64,000 nucleotides of DNA from Comamonadaceae bacterium (GTDB taxonomy: Bacteria > Pseudomonadota > Gammaproteobacteria > Burkholderiales > Burkholderiaceae_C), in assembly GCA_027490925.1 (NCBI GenBank), contig JAIXXF010000001.1, positions 203,326 to 267,325 on the forward strand, given 5' to 3'. Position numbers and translations under genes: made by a program. The first letter of the stretch is position 1. Each line of letters starts with the position of its first letter. The notes below the pieces were generated by a model. That model saw only the letters and a list, made by a program, of their open reading frames with translations. It was not told where the DNA came from and did no database searches. This document shows, one piece after another, positions 10,276 to 20,041 of the stretch.

Positions 10276-12168
10276 ATGAACCGTTACCCCATCTGGAAGT
10301 ACGCGATCATCGTGGTCGCGCTGTTGATCGGTGCCCTGTACACCTTGCCGAACTTCTTCGGTGAAGCGCCTGCGGTCCAGGTGTCCAGCGGCAAAGCCAC
10401 AGTCAAGGTGGACAACACCACCCTGGCCCGCGTGACCGAAGCCTTGCAAGCGGCGGCGATCGCGCCCGACGCCTTGGCGCTGGAGGGCAATTCGGTTCGC
10501 GCGCGTTTTGGCAGCACCGACGTGCAGTTGAAGGCCAAAGACGCGATCGAGCGCGCGCTGATCCCCGACGCAACCGACCCGTCTTACGTGGTGGCGCTCA
10601 ATTTGGTGCCACGCTCGCCTGCTTGGCTGACCGCCTTGCACGCCGCGCCCATGTACCTCGGCCTTGACCTGCGCGGCGGCGTGCACTTCATGCTGCAGGT
10701 GGACATGCAGGCGGCTCTGACCAAGCGGGCCGAGTCCCTCACCAACGACATCCGCAGCGCACTGCGCGAGAAAAACATCCGCCACAGTGGCATCGCCCGC
10801 AGCGGTCAGGTGGTCGAGATCCAGTTCCGCGACGCGGCCACCCTGCAGGCCGCCACCAACCTGCTGGCCGACCAATTCGCCGACCTGCAAACCAAAGGCG
10901 GTACCGATGCGGCCAATGGCGGGGTCGAGTTCAAACTCAGCGCCACCATCAAACCCGAAGCCGCCCGCCGGGTGCAAGACCAGGCGCTCAAGCAGAACAT
11001 CACCACGCTGCACAACCGCATCAACGAGCTGGGTGTGGCCGAGCCGGTGATCCAGCAGCAAGGGCAGGACCGCATCGTGGTGCAGCTGCCAGGCGTGCAA
11101 GACACCGCCAAAGCCAAAGACATTCTTGGCCGCACCGCCACGCTGGAGGTGCGTTTGGTCGACGAAAGCGCCGAGGCCCGCAGCGCCGAGGCCAACGCTG
11201 GCCCGGTTCCGTTCGGCGCCGAACGCTACCTGGAGCGCAATGGCCAGGCGGTGATCGTGAAGAAACAGGTGTTGCTGACCGGCGAGAACCTGACCGACGC
11301 CCAACCCGGCTTCGACAACCAAACCCAAGAGGCGGCGGTGCACCTGACGCTGGACGCCAAAGGCGCACGCATCTTTCGCGACGTGACCCGCGACAACGTG
11401 GGCAAGCGCATGGCCATTTTGTTGTTTGAAAAGGGCAAGGGCGAGGTCGTGACCGCGCCGGTGATCCGCTCCGAGATCAGCGGTGGCCGGGTACAGATCT
11501 CGGGCCGCATGACCACTGCCGAAGCCAACGACGTGGCGTTGTTGTTGCGCGCCGGCTCGCTCGCCGCGCCGATGGAGATCATCGAAGAGCGCACGATCGG
11601 CCCCAGCCTGGGTGCTGAGAACATCGCCAAGGGCTTTTACAGCGTGGCTTGGGGCTTCGCGGTGATCGTGGCTTTCATGGCCGGCTACTACATGCTGTTC
11701 GGCCTGTTTTCCGGTATTGCACTGGCCGTCAATTTGCTGCTGCTGGTGGCGGTGCTGTCGATGCTGCAAGCCACCCTCACGCTGCCAGGCATGGCAGCCA
11801 TGGCGTTGGCGCTGGGCATGGCCATCGACTCCAACGTGTTGATCAACGAACGGGTGCGCGAGGAGCTGCGCAACGGGGTCTCTCCTCAGGCGGCCATCCA
11901 CGCGGGCTATGAGCGGGCTTGGGCCACCATTTTGGATTCCAACATCACCACCCTGATCGCGGGTTTGGCGTTGCTGGCGTTTGGCTCGGGTGCGGTCCGC
12001 GGTTTCGCGGTGGTGCACTGCATCGGCATTTTGACCAGCATGTTCTCCGCGGTGTTTTTCTCGCGCGGGCTAGTGAACTTCTGGTACGGGCGGCAAAAGA
12101 AACTCAAGAGCGTGTCGATCGGCACGATCTGGAAGCCAGAACCCGCTGGCGTAGCCAAAGCAGACTGA
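10276..12168 (+). CDS. secD: Protein translocase subunit SecD
   Basis: A 630-residue inner-membrane protein that, with SecF, uses the proton gradient to complete Sec-dependent export. Residues 7-27 form the first membrane span, followed by a large periplasmic domain (about 30-450) that contains the family block GLDLRGGVHFMLQVD. The C-terminal third (about 455-620) carries five further spans with the MAMALALGMAIDSNVLINERVREE signature. The length is that of the proteobacterial proteins. It lies between yajC and secF and is separated from secF by 21 bases. Confidence 0.96.
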   Translation: MNRYPIWKYAIIVVALLIGALYTLPNFFGEAPAVQVSSGKATVKVDNTTLARVTEALQAAAIAPDALALEGNSVRARFGSTDVQLKAKDAIERALIPDATDPSYVVALNLVPRSPAWLTALHAAPMYLGLDLRGGVHFMLQVDMQAALTKRAESLTNDIRSALREKNIRHSGIARSGQVVEIQFRDAATLQAATNLLADQFADLQTKGGTDAANGGVEFKLSATIKPEAARRVQDQALKQNITTLHNRINELGVAEPVIQQQGQDRIVVQLPGVQDTAKAKDILGRTATLEVRLVDESAEARSAEANAGPVPFGAERYLERNGQAVIVKKQVLLTGENLTDAQPGFDNQTQEAAVHLTLDAKGARIFRDVTRDNVGKRMAILLFEKGKGEVVTAPVIRSEISGGRVQISGRMTTAEANDVALLLRAGSLAAPMEIIEERTIGPSLGAENIAKGFYSVAWGFAVIVAFMAGYYMLFGLFSGIALAVNLLLLVAVLSMLQATLTLPGMAAMALALGMAIDSNVLINERVREELRNGVSPQAAIHAGYERAWATILDSNITTLIAGLALLAFGSGAVRGFAVVHCIGILTSMFSAVFFSRGLVNFWYGRQKKLKSVSIGTIWKPEPAGVAKAD

Positions 12169-12189
12169 ACGGATCAAGGACAGACGACC

Positions 12190-13146
12190 ATGGAGTTTTT
12201 CAAGATCCGCAAAGATATCCCGTTCATGCGCCACGTGCTGGTGTTCAACGTGATCTCGTTGGCCACTTTTCTGGCCGCCGTGTTCTTCTTGTTCACCCGG
12301 GGTCTGCACCTGTCGGTGGAATTCACCGGTGGCACCTTGATGGAGGTGAGCTACTCGCAGCCCGCCGACCTGGAGAAGGTGCGTGGTGTGGTGTCCCAGC
12401 TGGGCTACACCGAGGTGCAGGTGCAAAACTTTGGCACCGCACGCGACGTGATGATCCGGTTGCCAGCCCAAAAAGGCACGACGTCTGCACAGCAGAGCGA
12501 TCAGGTTTTAGCGGCTTTGAAAGCGGCCACGCCCGACGTGTCGCTGCGACGCACCGAATTCGTGGGCCCGCAAGTGGGTCAGGAACTGGTGGTGGACGGT
12601 CTAAAGGCCTTGGGCGTGGTGATCATCGGCATCATGATTTACCTGGCGTTCCGCTTTGAGTGGAAGTTCTCCCTCGCGGCCATCGTTGCCAACCTGCACG
12701 ATGTGGTGATCATTTTGGGCTTCTTCGCCTTCTTCCAGTGGGAGTTCTCGCTGGCGGTGTTGGCGGCCGTGCTGGCCGTGCTGGGCTACTCGGTCAACGA
12801 GTCGGTGGTTGTGTTCGATCGGATTCGTGAAAATTTCAAGCGCTTCCGCAAGATGACGCCCACCGAAGTGATCGACAACGCCATCACCTCCACCATCAGC
12901 CGCACCATCATCACCCACGGTTCGACCCAGATCATGGTGCTGTCCATGTTGTTGTTCGGCGGGCCCACCCTGTTTTACTTTGCGCTGGCGTTGACCATTG
13001 GCATTTGCTTTGGCATCTACTCGTCGGTGTTCGTGGCGGCGGGCATCACGTTGTGGCTGGGCATCAACCGTGAAGATCTGATCAAGGCGACCGATAAGAA
13101 AGACAAGGGCGACCCGTCGGACCCCAACGCCGGCGCCACGGTTTGA
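12190..13146 (+). CDS. secF: Protein translocase subunit SecF
   Basis: A 318-residue partner of SecD with six predicted membrane spans. The first is at about residues 18-38, then a periplasmic domain with SVEFTGGTLMEV, and a C-terminal bundle with GYSVNESVVVFDRIREN. AAGGA stands 9 bases before the ATG. The gene ends the yajC-secD-secF unit; a DUF1631 gene follows after 16 bases and may be read through. Confidence 0.96.
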   Translation: MEFFKIRKDIPFMRHVLVFNVISLATFLAAVFFLFTRGLHLSVEFTGGTLMEVSYSQPADLEKVRGVVSQLGYTEVQVQNFGTARDVMIRLPAQKGTTSAQQSDQVLAALKAATPDVSLRRTEFVGPQVGQELVVDGLKALGVVIIGIMIYLAFRFEWKFSLAAIVANLHDVVIILGFFAFFQWEFSLAVLAAVLAVLGYSVNESVVVFDRIRENFKRFRKMTPTEVIDNAITSTISRTIITHGSTQIMVLSMLLFGGPTLFYFALALTIGICFGIYSSVFVAAGITLWLGINREDLIKATDKKDKGDPSDPNAGATV

Positions 13147-13162
13147 ACTTTCCCGTACCGAT

Positions 13163-15439
13163 GTGACCCCCGTTTCCCGCAGCCTACCGGCGGCGCCTCT
13201 GGCGCTGGCGGCGCAGGCGCGGGAGCGGTTCACCCAAGTGGCCTGTGCCGGGTTGCCTGGCGTGGCCACAGGCATCCAGGAGCGGCTGGACCAACTGATT
13301 GACGAAGCGGGCAACGGCCGTGAGGTCCAGGTCCGGCGCGACGCTTGGGCCGCGTTCCGCGAACACAGTCACCAGTGGGTGCAGCGCAGCACCGCCGCCT
13401 GGCAAAACGCCGCCCGCGCCCTTCACAGCGAGCACACGGCCAGTGGCCCAAGGACCGGCACGCTGGAGCTGATGGGCAAAGATGTGGTGGAGAACCACAT
13501 CCTCTCGTCTCGCCTGAGCTTGTCGATGCTCGACCACGTCAGTTGGGAGCTGAACGACTTGCGGCTGCGGGTGCAGCACCTTGAAGCCAGCAGCGATCTG
13601 CCCTCCCACGATGTGTTGCGACCCGAAGTGCTGGCGCAACACCTGGTCGCGCAGTGGCTGGGCAGTGGCTTGAGCCACGCCGCCTGGAACCTGTTGCCCG
13701 ACGTCTGGCCCCAGCACCTCGCCCCGGCGCTGATGGCGGCCTACCACGAGGCGAACGTGCTGTTGGTCCGTGCTGGTGTGATGGCCGAGATCGACCTGCG
13801 CCCCCTGGTGCGACGCACCGAATGGGGCGCGCTGGACGCTGCCACCACCCACCGTGGCGAGACGCCGCCGGTGTCGGTCCGAGGGGCGGTGGCGTCGTCG
13901 TGGTCGCCGTTGGGGACTCCGGCGCAGGCCCCTGCGAAGCCGCAGAGCGCCGAGAGCGTGTTGGACGAACTGATGCGGGTGTTGGGGGAGCAGGCCGGTG
14001 ACGCAGGCCCCGCCCGTGGGCCGTTGCCTGAGGTGTCGCCAGGTTTGTTGCGTGCCTTGCGCTCGCCCCCTGCGGGTTTGGCGACCGACCCGCTGACCGG
14101 CGCGCTGCCCGACGCCAGCGGGGCGCCCGACCGGGTGCTGGCCGCGGCCCGGTCGCTGCGCCAGCACAGCACCGAGTTGAAACAGCAGGCGGGCAGCGCG
14201 GGCGAGAAAGCCATCATCGAGGTGGTGGCGTTGATGTTTCAGAGCATCCTGACCGAGGAGCGCATCCCTGCCGTGATCCGGGTCTGGTTCGCCCGACTGC
14301 AAATGCCGGTGTTGCGGGTGGCGCTGGCCGAGCCTGCGTTCTTTGGCACGCTGAACCACCCAGCGCGGCTGCTGATCGACCGCATGGGGGCGTGCGCCAT
14401 GGGCTTTGACGCGTCCACCCTCAATGGTCAGGCGTTGGAGCTTGAGATCCGCCGGGTGGTGCAGGTGATTGAACAGTACCCCGAGACCGGTCGCCGGGTG
14501 TTCCAGCTGGTGTTGGACGAGTTCCAGAAGTTCCTGGCAAAGCACCTCACCTCGCCAGACGCGACCCAGCGGGTGGTCACTGTGGCGCAGCAGGTCGAGC
14601 AACGCGAGACGCTGTCCATCCAGTACACCATCGAACTGCGCAACCTCCTTAAGGACATGCCAGTGCGCGAGTCGGTGCGCGAATTTTTGTTCAAGATCTG
14701 GGCCGAGGTGCTGGCCATGGCCGACATCCGCAACGGCCCACAACACGCCGACACCTTGGCCCTCAAGCGCTGTGCCGCTGATCTGGTGTGGGCCGCCAGT
14801 GCCAAGCCCACGCGGCACGAGCGGGCGCGCGTCATCGCCAACCTGCCCTCGTTGCTCAAGCAACTGCGTGTTGGCATGGACATGCTGGGCCTCACGCCGA
14901 GCGAGCAAGAGCGACGCATCAAGGGGCTCAGCGACACGTTGGCCGAGGCCTTTCAGTCCCGCACCGAACCTATCGCGCAAGCGCACATCGAAGCCATGGC
15001 CCAGCGGCTGTCCAACCTGGAGGACTATCTGGTGGCCGACGAGGGTGAGCTGGGCGGGCTGCCGCTTGACGCGGTCAGCATCGAGCTCATGGTGGGCGTG
15101 GACGCCTCGTCCATCGAGGTCCTGGCCGACGCCGACCTGACCTCACCGCCACCGGCCGAGGCTTGGGCGTTGTTGGACCACCTGCAGCTGGGCGCTTGGC
15201 ACACCTTACGCCACAACCACCGGGTGAGCCAAGTGCAATTCGTTTGGCAAAGTGCCCGCCGGCAATTGATGTTGTTTTCGTCGTCCGACGGATTGAACTT
15301 TTTGGTGCAGGTGGGCCGTGTGGCAGCGGCTTTGGCCAAAGGCGATTTGGTGCCGCAAGACAGCGATGCGCTCACACTTCGCGCCACCCGGGACGCGCTG
15401 GACAAGCTCAGCGCCGAGCCGGGTCGGCTGCTGGGCTGA
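13163..15439 (+). CDS. DUF1631 family protein
   Basis: A 758-residue, mostly helical, cytosolic-looking protein with no signal peptide or membrane span. It matches the DUF1631 family of Beta- and Gammaproteobacteria by its overall layout: the N-terminal block RERFTQVACAGLPG, a variable Pro/Ala-rich middle (about 230-330), the central conserved part LMFQSILTEERIPAVIRVWF, and the C-terminal QFVWQSARRQLMLF block. Function is unknown. The GTG at 13163 begins just after secF, but no clear Shine-Dalgarno is seen, so the start is uncertain by some residues; translation may depend on secF. It is convergent with smg. Confidence 0.8.
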   Translation: MTPVSRSLPAAPLALAAQARERFTQVACAGLPGVATGIQERLDQLIDEAGNGREVQVRRDAWAAFREHSHQWVQRSTAAWQNAARALHSEHTASGPRTGTLELMGKDVVENHILSSRLSLSMLDHVSWELNDLRLRVQHLEASSDLPSHDVLRPEVLAQHLVAQWLGSGLSHAAWNLLPDVWPQHLAPALMAAYHEANVLLVRAGVMAEIDLRPLVRRTEWGALDAATTHRGETPPVSVRGAVASSWSPLGTPAQAPAKPQSAESVLDELMRVLGEQAGDAGPARGPLPEVSPGLLRALRSPPAGLATDPLTGALPDASGAPDRVLAAARSLRQHSTELKQQAGSAGEKAIIEVVALMFQSILTEERIPAVIRVWFARLQMPVLRVALAEPAFFGTLNHPARLLIDRMGACAMGFDASTLNGQALELEIRRVVQVIEQYPETGRRVFQLVLDEFQKFLAKHLTSPDATQRVVTVAQQVEQRETLSIQYTIELRNLLKDMPVRESVREFLFKIWAEVLAMADIRNGPQHADTLALKRCAADLVWAASAKPTRHERARVIANLPSLLKQLRVGMDMLGLTPSEQERRIKGLSDTLAEAFQSRTEPIAQAHIEAMAQRLSNLEDYLVADEGELGGLPLDAVSIELMVGVDASSIEVLADADLTSPPPAEAWALLDHLQLGAWHTLRHNHRVSQVQFVWQSARRQLMLFSSSDGLNFLVQVGRVAAALAKGDLVPQDSDALTLRATRDALDKLSAEPGRLLG

Positions 15440-15504
15440 GCGGAGGGTTCATGCCATAGGGCCGCGCCGGGCAAGCCCATGATCGGCGCAACCGGGCCGG
15501 TGCG

Positions 15505-15975
15505 TCAATGGGCCAGGCGGCCTTCGGTGTCGTCGCAGAGTTCGTCCAGCACCAGGGAATCGGGCTCTTCGCCGAAGCGCCAGTACACCATCATCACGAT
15601 GATTTTCAGATCGTCGATGGCCACCGGGTGGCCGGGGGCCGCCATCGCACGGTCGATCACGATCTCCCGCATGAAGGCGGGCAGCACGCCAGAGCTTTCC
15701 AAAAAGCTGACAAAGCCCAGGCATTGGGCGCCCAGGTGGTCTTGTTCCTCGGCCGAATACACGCGCAGGCTGTGGGTCGACTGGGGCAGGGCGTTGGGCG
15801 GGCGAACCGCCGAGGCCTGCGCGGTGAGGTTCAAACCGTCCAACCAGTGCAGGGCTTGTTCGATGTCTTCTTCTTCAAAACCCACCGCGCTGAGTTTGCG
15901 GCCCAGCTGCGCCAACTCTGGGCAGGCGTCTCCCCGCCAGTAATTCTCGTAAACGAACACAAGCACTTCAAACAT
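15505..15975 (-). CDS. smg: Smg family protein (DUF494)
   Basis: A 156-residue small acidic protein of the Smg/DUF494 family, found next to dprA and topA in many proteobacteria; its biochemical role is not known. The start MFEVLVFVYENYW and the mid-block REIVIDRAM are characteristic, and the length is usual. It lies 81 bases downstream of the dprA C-terminal segment, on the same strand. A TACATT hexamer ends 6 bases before the ATG and there is no Shine-Dalgarno, so it may have its own leaderless promoter. Confidence 0.92.
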   Translation of the reverse strand: MFEVLVFVYENYWRGDACPELAQLGRKLSAVGFEEEDIEQALHWLDGLNLTAQASAVRPPNALPQSTHSLRVYSAEEQDHLGAQCLGFVSFLESSGVLPAFMREIVIDRAMAAPGHPVAIDDLKIIVMMVYWRFGEEPDSLVLDELCDDTEGRLAH

Positions 15976-15981
15976 GCTTTT

Positions 15982-15987
15982 AATGTA
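15982..15987 (-). promoter_or_regulatory. -10-like hexamer for a possible leaderless smg transcript
   Basis: TACATT on the minus strand lies exactly 6 bases from the smg ATG (15975), with no ribosome-binding site between. Inferred from position and spacing. Confidence 0.4.
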
Positions 15988-16056
15988 GCGCAGATGGGTG
16001 GCGCGCCCCAGGGCCTGTCGGTGGTGTGTCGGTGCTGAAGGCAGGGCAGGGGCGGG

Positions 16057-16272
16057 TCAGGCGGTGCCAATGCGCTGGAACAAGCCGCCCGGCAGCCGGG
16101 CCACCCGCTGGTCCAACTCCAGCGTCAGCAGTTGGGCTTGCAGGTGGGCGGCGTCCAGCCCGGTTCGCGCCATGAGAACGTCCAAACTGGCTGGATCGTG
16201 GCCCAGGGCGGTCAGCAACGCATTTTCAGTGTCAAAAAACGCCCTCAGCCCTTTCTGATTGGTCGTCTTCTG
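16057..16272 (-). pseudogene. dprA: Detached winged-helix domain of DprA, in frame behind an amber codon
   Basis: Reading on from the TAG that ends the dprA frame, the same frame stays open for 71 more codons to a TGA at 16057. Its last part (ALGHDPASLDVLMARTG, then LTLELDQRVARLPGG) is a clear DprA C-terminal winged-helix domain with the usual ending. It has no plausible start codon of its own. With it the protein would be 378 residues plus the amber codon, the normal DprA length. It is either untranslated, or made by amber readthrough, or the stop is a sequencing error. Confidence 0.85.
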
Positions 16273-16288
16273 CTACTTTTCAATAGCA
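16271..16288. repeat. Short palindrome inside dprA
   Basis: TGCTACTTTTCAATAGCA is an imperfect TGCTA...TAGCA inverted repeat. It resembles those at 48939-48957 and 57590-57610. On the minus strand it reads through the DprA inter-domain linker and supplies the in-frame TAG. Confidence 0.6.
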
Positions 16289-17193
16289 TTTTCTGGATTT
16301 GTAGTGGGCCAGTGGAGCTCTTCCAACACGTCCTGGGCCGATTCCACCAGCTTGGTGCCTTGTTTGATCAGCGCGTGGCAGCCGCGGGCCTGTGGGGCGT
16401 GGATGGAGCCGGGGATCGCAAACACCTCTTTGCCTTGCTCCAGCGCCAGTCGCGCGGTGATCAGCGAGCCCGACTGCAGCGCCGCTTCCACCACCAGGGT
16501 GCCTTGGCTCAGGGCGGAAATCAACCGGTTGCGGCGCGGGAAGTTGTGGGCCAGCGGTGGTGTGCCCAGCGGCAACTCGCTCACCACCGCGCCGTGTTCG
16601 GCGATGCGGTGGGCCAGTGCCAGGTGGCGCTTGGGGTAGACGCGGTCCAGCCCGGTGCCCACCACCGCCACGGTGGTGCCGCCCGCATCAAGCGCGCCTT
16701 CGTGCGCCGCACCGTCGATGCCCAGCGCCATGCCCGACACCACCACCAGACCGGCCTGTGACAGGCTGTGCGCGAAGGCGCGCGCATTGACCACGCCCTG
16801 CGGCGTGGGGTTGCGGCTGCCGACGATGGCGACCGCCGCGGGCATGCTGGCAAGCCGGTCCACGCAACCACCCATCGCATAGAGCAACAGGGGCGGGTCT
16901 TCGGTGTGGAGCAGTGCTGGCGGGTAGCCCGGGTCCGACAGGCACCACACACGCCGGTCTGCACCGGCCCGCAGCCATGCCGTGGTGATGGCAAGCTGGC
17001 CAGGCAAGGACTCAGGCGGGGCGGCAAGGGCGGCGGCCTGGGCGGCGCTGACCACCTGCCGAAGGGCGCTGACCGGTTGCTCAAACACTGCCGCGGGCAG
17101 GCCCCAGACGGCCAGCAGGCGCCGGGCCGTGTCTGGCCCGACGCCGGGCGTCAGTGTGAGCCTGAGCCAGGCGGCCAGATCGCTGTCGGGCAT
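16273..17193 (-). CDS. dprA: DNA-processing protein DprA, truncated after the Rossmann domain
   Basis: A 306-residue DprA lacking its C-terminal domain. DprA binds incoming single-stranded DNA during natural transformation and loads RecA. Visible are the N-terminal SAM-like helices (1-75) and the Rossmann fold with [12 protein letters not shown] (about 120), [13 protein letters not shown] and [12 protein letters not shown]. The protein ends at TNPENAIEK followed by TAG. The same frame then continues into a complete winged-helix domain (16057-16272). The amber codon sits in a short palindrome in the variable linker. The Rossmann domain, which holds the DNA-binding and dimer surfaces, is whole. 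The gene begins 8 bases after the LysM gene and is probably co-transcribed with it. Confidence 0.9.
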   Translation of the reverse strand: MPDSDLAAWLRLTLTPGVGPDTARRLLAVWGLPAAVFEQPVSALRQVVSAAQAAALAAPPESLPGQLAITTAWLRAGADRRVWCLSDPGYPPALLHTEDPPLLLYAMGGCVDRLASMPAAVAIVGSRNPTPQGVVNARAFAHSLSQAGLVVVSGMALGIDGAAHEGALDAGGTTVAVVGTGLDRVYPKRHLALAHRIAEHGAVVSELPLGTPPLAHNFPRRNRLISALSQGTLVVEAALQSGSLITARLALEQGKEVFAIPGSIHAPQARGCHALIKQGTKLVESAQDVLEELHWPTTNPENAIEK

Positions 17194-17201
17194 GGCGACG
17201 G

Positions 17202-18422
17202 TCAGCGCGGGTTGCCGAAGCGGTCGCCGACCTGCACGCCTTCGGAGATTTGCAGCACCAGCGCGTAAGACAACCGGTCGAAGGTCCGGAACACCATCAT
17301 CAGGCCGTTGCGTTCGTCGGGCAGCTTGATGGCGGTGCGCTCGCCGTTGGTGCGGTCGATCAGGCGGCGGCCGTCGCTCATCAGTGCCAGCACGTGGCCA
17401 CGTTCCAAACCATCGCGGGCGCCGCGGTTGAGGACCACCACCTGGTTTTGCGCGGCGTAGCGCACCGCGTTACCGTAGACCGACACGATCTGCCCGGATG
17501 TGGGCTGCGGCGGCACACGGGGCGCGTAGGTCAGCAGCTCGCGCGGCGGCTCGGGCAGCATCCGGTCGCCCGGCCGGATCTCTTCCTTGGCGTCCAAGAT
17601 GTCCACTGTCGCCGGGACGATGTCGGTCGTCGCCCGGCCTCGGCCGTCTGTGACCTCCCGCACCGACTCGCCCCGGATCAGTTCGGCGCGGCCAATGAAC
17701 TGCGCTTCGTAGCCGAGCACAGCTTGGGTGTTGGGGTCCCGCAGTGGTTTGGCATTCCGGTAGATGCGCCAGTAGCGCGGGGTGCTGTCGGCGTCCGGCA
17801 GGTTGCCCCGGGCGTAGGCGCGCTCACCGCGCGTGACCAGCACCCGGCTGTCTTTGTTGGCCACCAGGCGAGGGGCTTTCTCCAGGGCGTCCAGCTCGAC
17901 GATCAGCGCGTCGGTCAAGAAGGCCTCGGTCAGGTTCGGGGCCAGCGTGGGGATGGCGTCCTCGTTCAAGCCATTGCTGCGGGTGCGTGGCGACAGGCGC
18001 ACCGTCTCGATCGGTTCCGCGTCGGCCACATTCCCCCCAGCCGCGCTGCCGCTGGCCTTGGCCATGCGCAGCCGGGCCCGCCCCCCCGACTTGTCCAGGT
18101 ACATGGTCTGGCCTGGATAGATGCGGTGGGGGTTGCTGATTTGGTCCATGTTCAGCCCCCACAACTCGGGCCAGCGCCAGGGTGTTTTGAGGAACAGGCC
18201 GGAGATGCCCCACAGCGTGTCGCCGCGCTTGACGGTGTACTCCTCGGGGGCATTCGGCGCGAGTTCGCTCAGTGGCACACCGCTTTGTGCCACCTGTTCG
18301 GCGGTGGCGCGTTGGTTGGGGTAGATCGGGAAATTCTGCGCGTGTGTGGGCAGCGTGGCGAAGAGGCTTGCCAGCGCGGCGCCCAAGGCCGCCGCCAGCG
18401 TGCGGGGAACGTGAGGTGTCAA
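17202..18422 (-). CDS. LysM domain-containing exported protein
   Basis: A 406-residue exported protein with one N-terminal LysM peptidoglycan-binding domain (about residues 50-105, [18 protein letters not shown], and IYPGQTMYL at its end). The rest is a long C-terminal part without a name I recognise. Residues 1-28 form a signal peptide ending THAQ. The TTG at 18422 is chosen because GGAG lies 6 bases upstream and it places the signal peptide at the N-terminus; the TTG at 18491 would put 23 extra residues before it. This family sits before dprA in many Burkholderiales. The divergent def gene is 140 bases away. Confidence 0.86.
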   Translation of the reverse strand: MTPHVPRTLAAALGAALASLFATLPTHAQNFPIYPNQRATAEQVAQSGVPLSELAPNAPEEYTVKRGDTLWGISGLFLKTPWRWPELWGLNMDQISNPHRIYPGQTMYLDKSGGRARLRMAKASGSAAGGNVADAEPIETVRLSPRTRSNGLNEDAIPTLAPNLTEAFLTDALIVELDALEKAPRLVANKDSRVLVTRGERAYARGNLPDADSTPRYWRIYRNAKPLRDPNTQAVLGYEAQFIGRAELIRGESVREVTDGRGRATTDIVPATVDILDAKEEIRPGDRMLPEPPRELLTYAPRVPPQPTSGQIVSVYGNAVRYAAQNQVVVLNRGARDGLERGHVLALMSDGRRLIDRTNGERTAIKLPDERNGLMMVFRTFDRLSYALVLQISEGVQVGDRFGNPR

Positions 18423-18563
18423 AGAGAACTCCAAGCGGACCGGGTGGGAGGGGGGTGCTGGGATTTTGCGCGCAAGGCCTCCCGTCGGCAACGCTTATTG
18501 GCGGTCTGCCCAGGGTGGTCCGGCAAATTAGCGAAAATGCCAACAAATCACCGAGTCGTTGCC

Positions 18564-19073
18564 ATGGCCGTTCTGCCCATCCTTTGTTACCCCGACCCCC
18601 GACTGCACACCGTGGCCAAGCCAGTGCCGCAGGTCGACGGCACCGTGCAGGCGCTGGTGGCCAACATGTTCGAGACCATGTACGCGGCCAACGGCATCGG
18701 CCTGGCGGCCACGCAGGTCAACGTGCACCAGCGTGTGATCACCATTGATGTGAGCGAGGAACGTGACCAGCCCCTGGTGCTGATCAACCCCGAGATCGTG
18801 TGGTCCAGCCCCGACACCCAGGTCAACGACGAAGGCTGTCTGTCGGTGCCGGGCATCTACGACGGCGTGGCGCGCGCCAGCAGTGTGCGCGTCACCGCGC
18901 TCAACCTCGACGGCCAACCCCACACCTTGGAGGCCAGTGGGCTGTTGGCGGTGTGCATCCAGCATGAGATGGACCACCTGCTCGGCAAGGTGTTCGTCGA
19001 GTACCTGTCTCCGCTCAAACGTAACCGCATCAAGACCAAAATGGCGAAGGCCCAGCGCGAGGCGACGCGTTGA
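18564..19073 (+). CDS. def: Peptide deformylase
   Basis: A 169-residue iron/zinc hydrolase that removes the formyl group from new N-terminal methionines. All three family motifs are present: [17 protein letters not shown] (Cys metal ligand) and QHEMDHLLG (two His ligands and the catalytic Glu). The start [14 protein letters not shown] fits the family; a frame-compatible ATG at 18540 would add 8 residues. Its stop overlaps the TTG of fmt by four bases (TTGA), so the deformylase and formyltransferase are translationally coupled. Confidence 0.96.
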   Translation: MAVLPILCYPDPRLHTVAKPVPQVDGTVQALVANMFETMYAANGIGLAATQVNVHQRVITIDVSEERDQPLVLINPEIVWSSPDTQVNDEGCLSVPGIYDGVARASSVRVTALNLDGQPHTLEASGLLAVCIQHEMDHLLGKVFVEYLSPLKRNRIKTKMAKAQREATR

Positions 19074-20041
19074 CACCTGCCCTGCGCGTCGCTTTCGCGG
19101 GCACCCCTGAATTTGCCCGTGTCGCGCTGCAGGCCCTGCATGCGGCGGGTTGTCACATTCCCCTGGTGCTGACCCAGCCCGACCGCCCGGCGGGGCGTGG
19201 CATGAAATTGCAGGCCTCGCCCGTCAAGCAGTTCGCGCTGGCGCACCACATCCCGGTGGCCCAACCACGCAGCCTGCGTGTGGACGGCAAGTACCCCGAC
19301 GACGCCACCGCCGCTCGCGACGCGCTCGCCCAGGCGCAAGCCGACGTGTGGGTGGTGGCCGCGTACGGGTTGATCTTGCCCCAGTGGGCGCTGGAAATGC
19401 CCCGCCTGGGGTGCCTGAACATCCACGCCTCGCTGCTGCCGCGCTGGCGCGGTGCCGCGCCCATCCACCGCGCCATCGAGGCCAGTGATGCCGAGACCGG
19501 CATCACCATCATGCAAATGGACGCGGGGCTTGACACCGGCGACATGCTGCTCGTCGAGCGTTTGGCCATTGGCCGCGACGAAACGACCGGTCAGTTGCAC
19601 GACCGCCTCGCCGCACTGGGTGGCCGCTCCATCGTCCAGGCACTGGAGCAGGCAGCCCGTGGCCACCTGCGCCCGGTGAGCCAGCCGGTCTTGGGTGTGA
19701 CCTACGCGAACAAGATCGACAAGGCCGAAGCAGCCATCGACTGGTCTCTGCCCGCAGAAGCGATCGCCTGCCGCGTGCGCGCGTTCGATCCCTTCCCCGG
19801 CGCGGCCACGCAAGCGGCGGGCGAGCCGATCAAGGTGTGGCGGGTGGCGGCCGAACCGGGTGTTGACACCCAGTACCCAGCGCCTGGCACCGTGCTGTCG
19901 GTCAGCACCGACGCGGTGCTGGTCCAAACCGGCAGGGGCGCCTTGCGCCTGACCGAGCTCCAGCGCGCGGGTGGAAAACGCTTGGCGGTGGCCGAGTTCT
20001 TGCGGGGTTTCCCGCTGCAAACAGGCCAACGGCTCGGATGA
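19070..20041 (+). CDS. fmt: Methionyl-tRNA formyltransferase
   Basis: A 323-residue cytosolic enzyme that formylates initiator Met-tRNA with 10-formyltetrahydrofolate. The N-terminal catalytic domain has [12 protein letters not shown], the folate loop [11 protein letters not shown], and the catalytic triad region [17 protein letters not shown]. The C-terminal OB-like domain begins around residue 205. The start is an unusual TTG that overlaps the def stop. No other start keeps the conserved first strand intact, so TTG is accepted. The stop overlaps azlC by four bases (ATGA). Confidence 0.94.
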   Translation: MTPALRVAFAGTPEFARVALQALHAAGCHIPLVLTQPDRPAGRGMKLQASPVKQFALAHHIPVAQPRSLRVDGKYPDDATAARDALAQAQADVWVVAAYGLILPQWALEMPRLGCLNIHASLLPRWRGAAPIHRAIEASDAETGITIMQMDAGLDTGDMLLVERLAIGRDETTGQLHDRLAALGGRSIVQALEQAARGHLRPVSQPVLGVTYANKIDKAEAAIDWSLPAEAIACRVRAFDPFPGAATQAAGEPIKVWRVAAEPGVDTQYPAPGTVLSVSTDAVLVQTGRGALRLTELQRAGGKRLAVAEFLRGFPLQTGQRLG

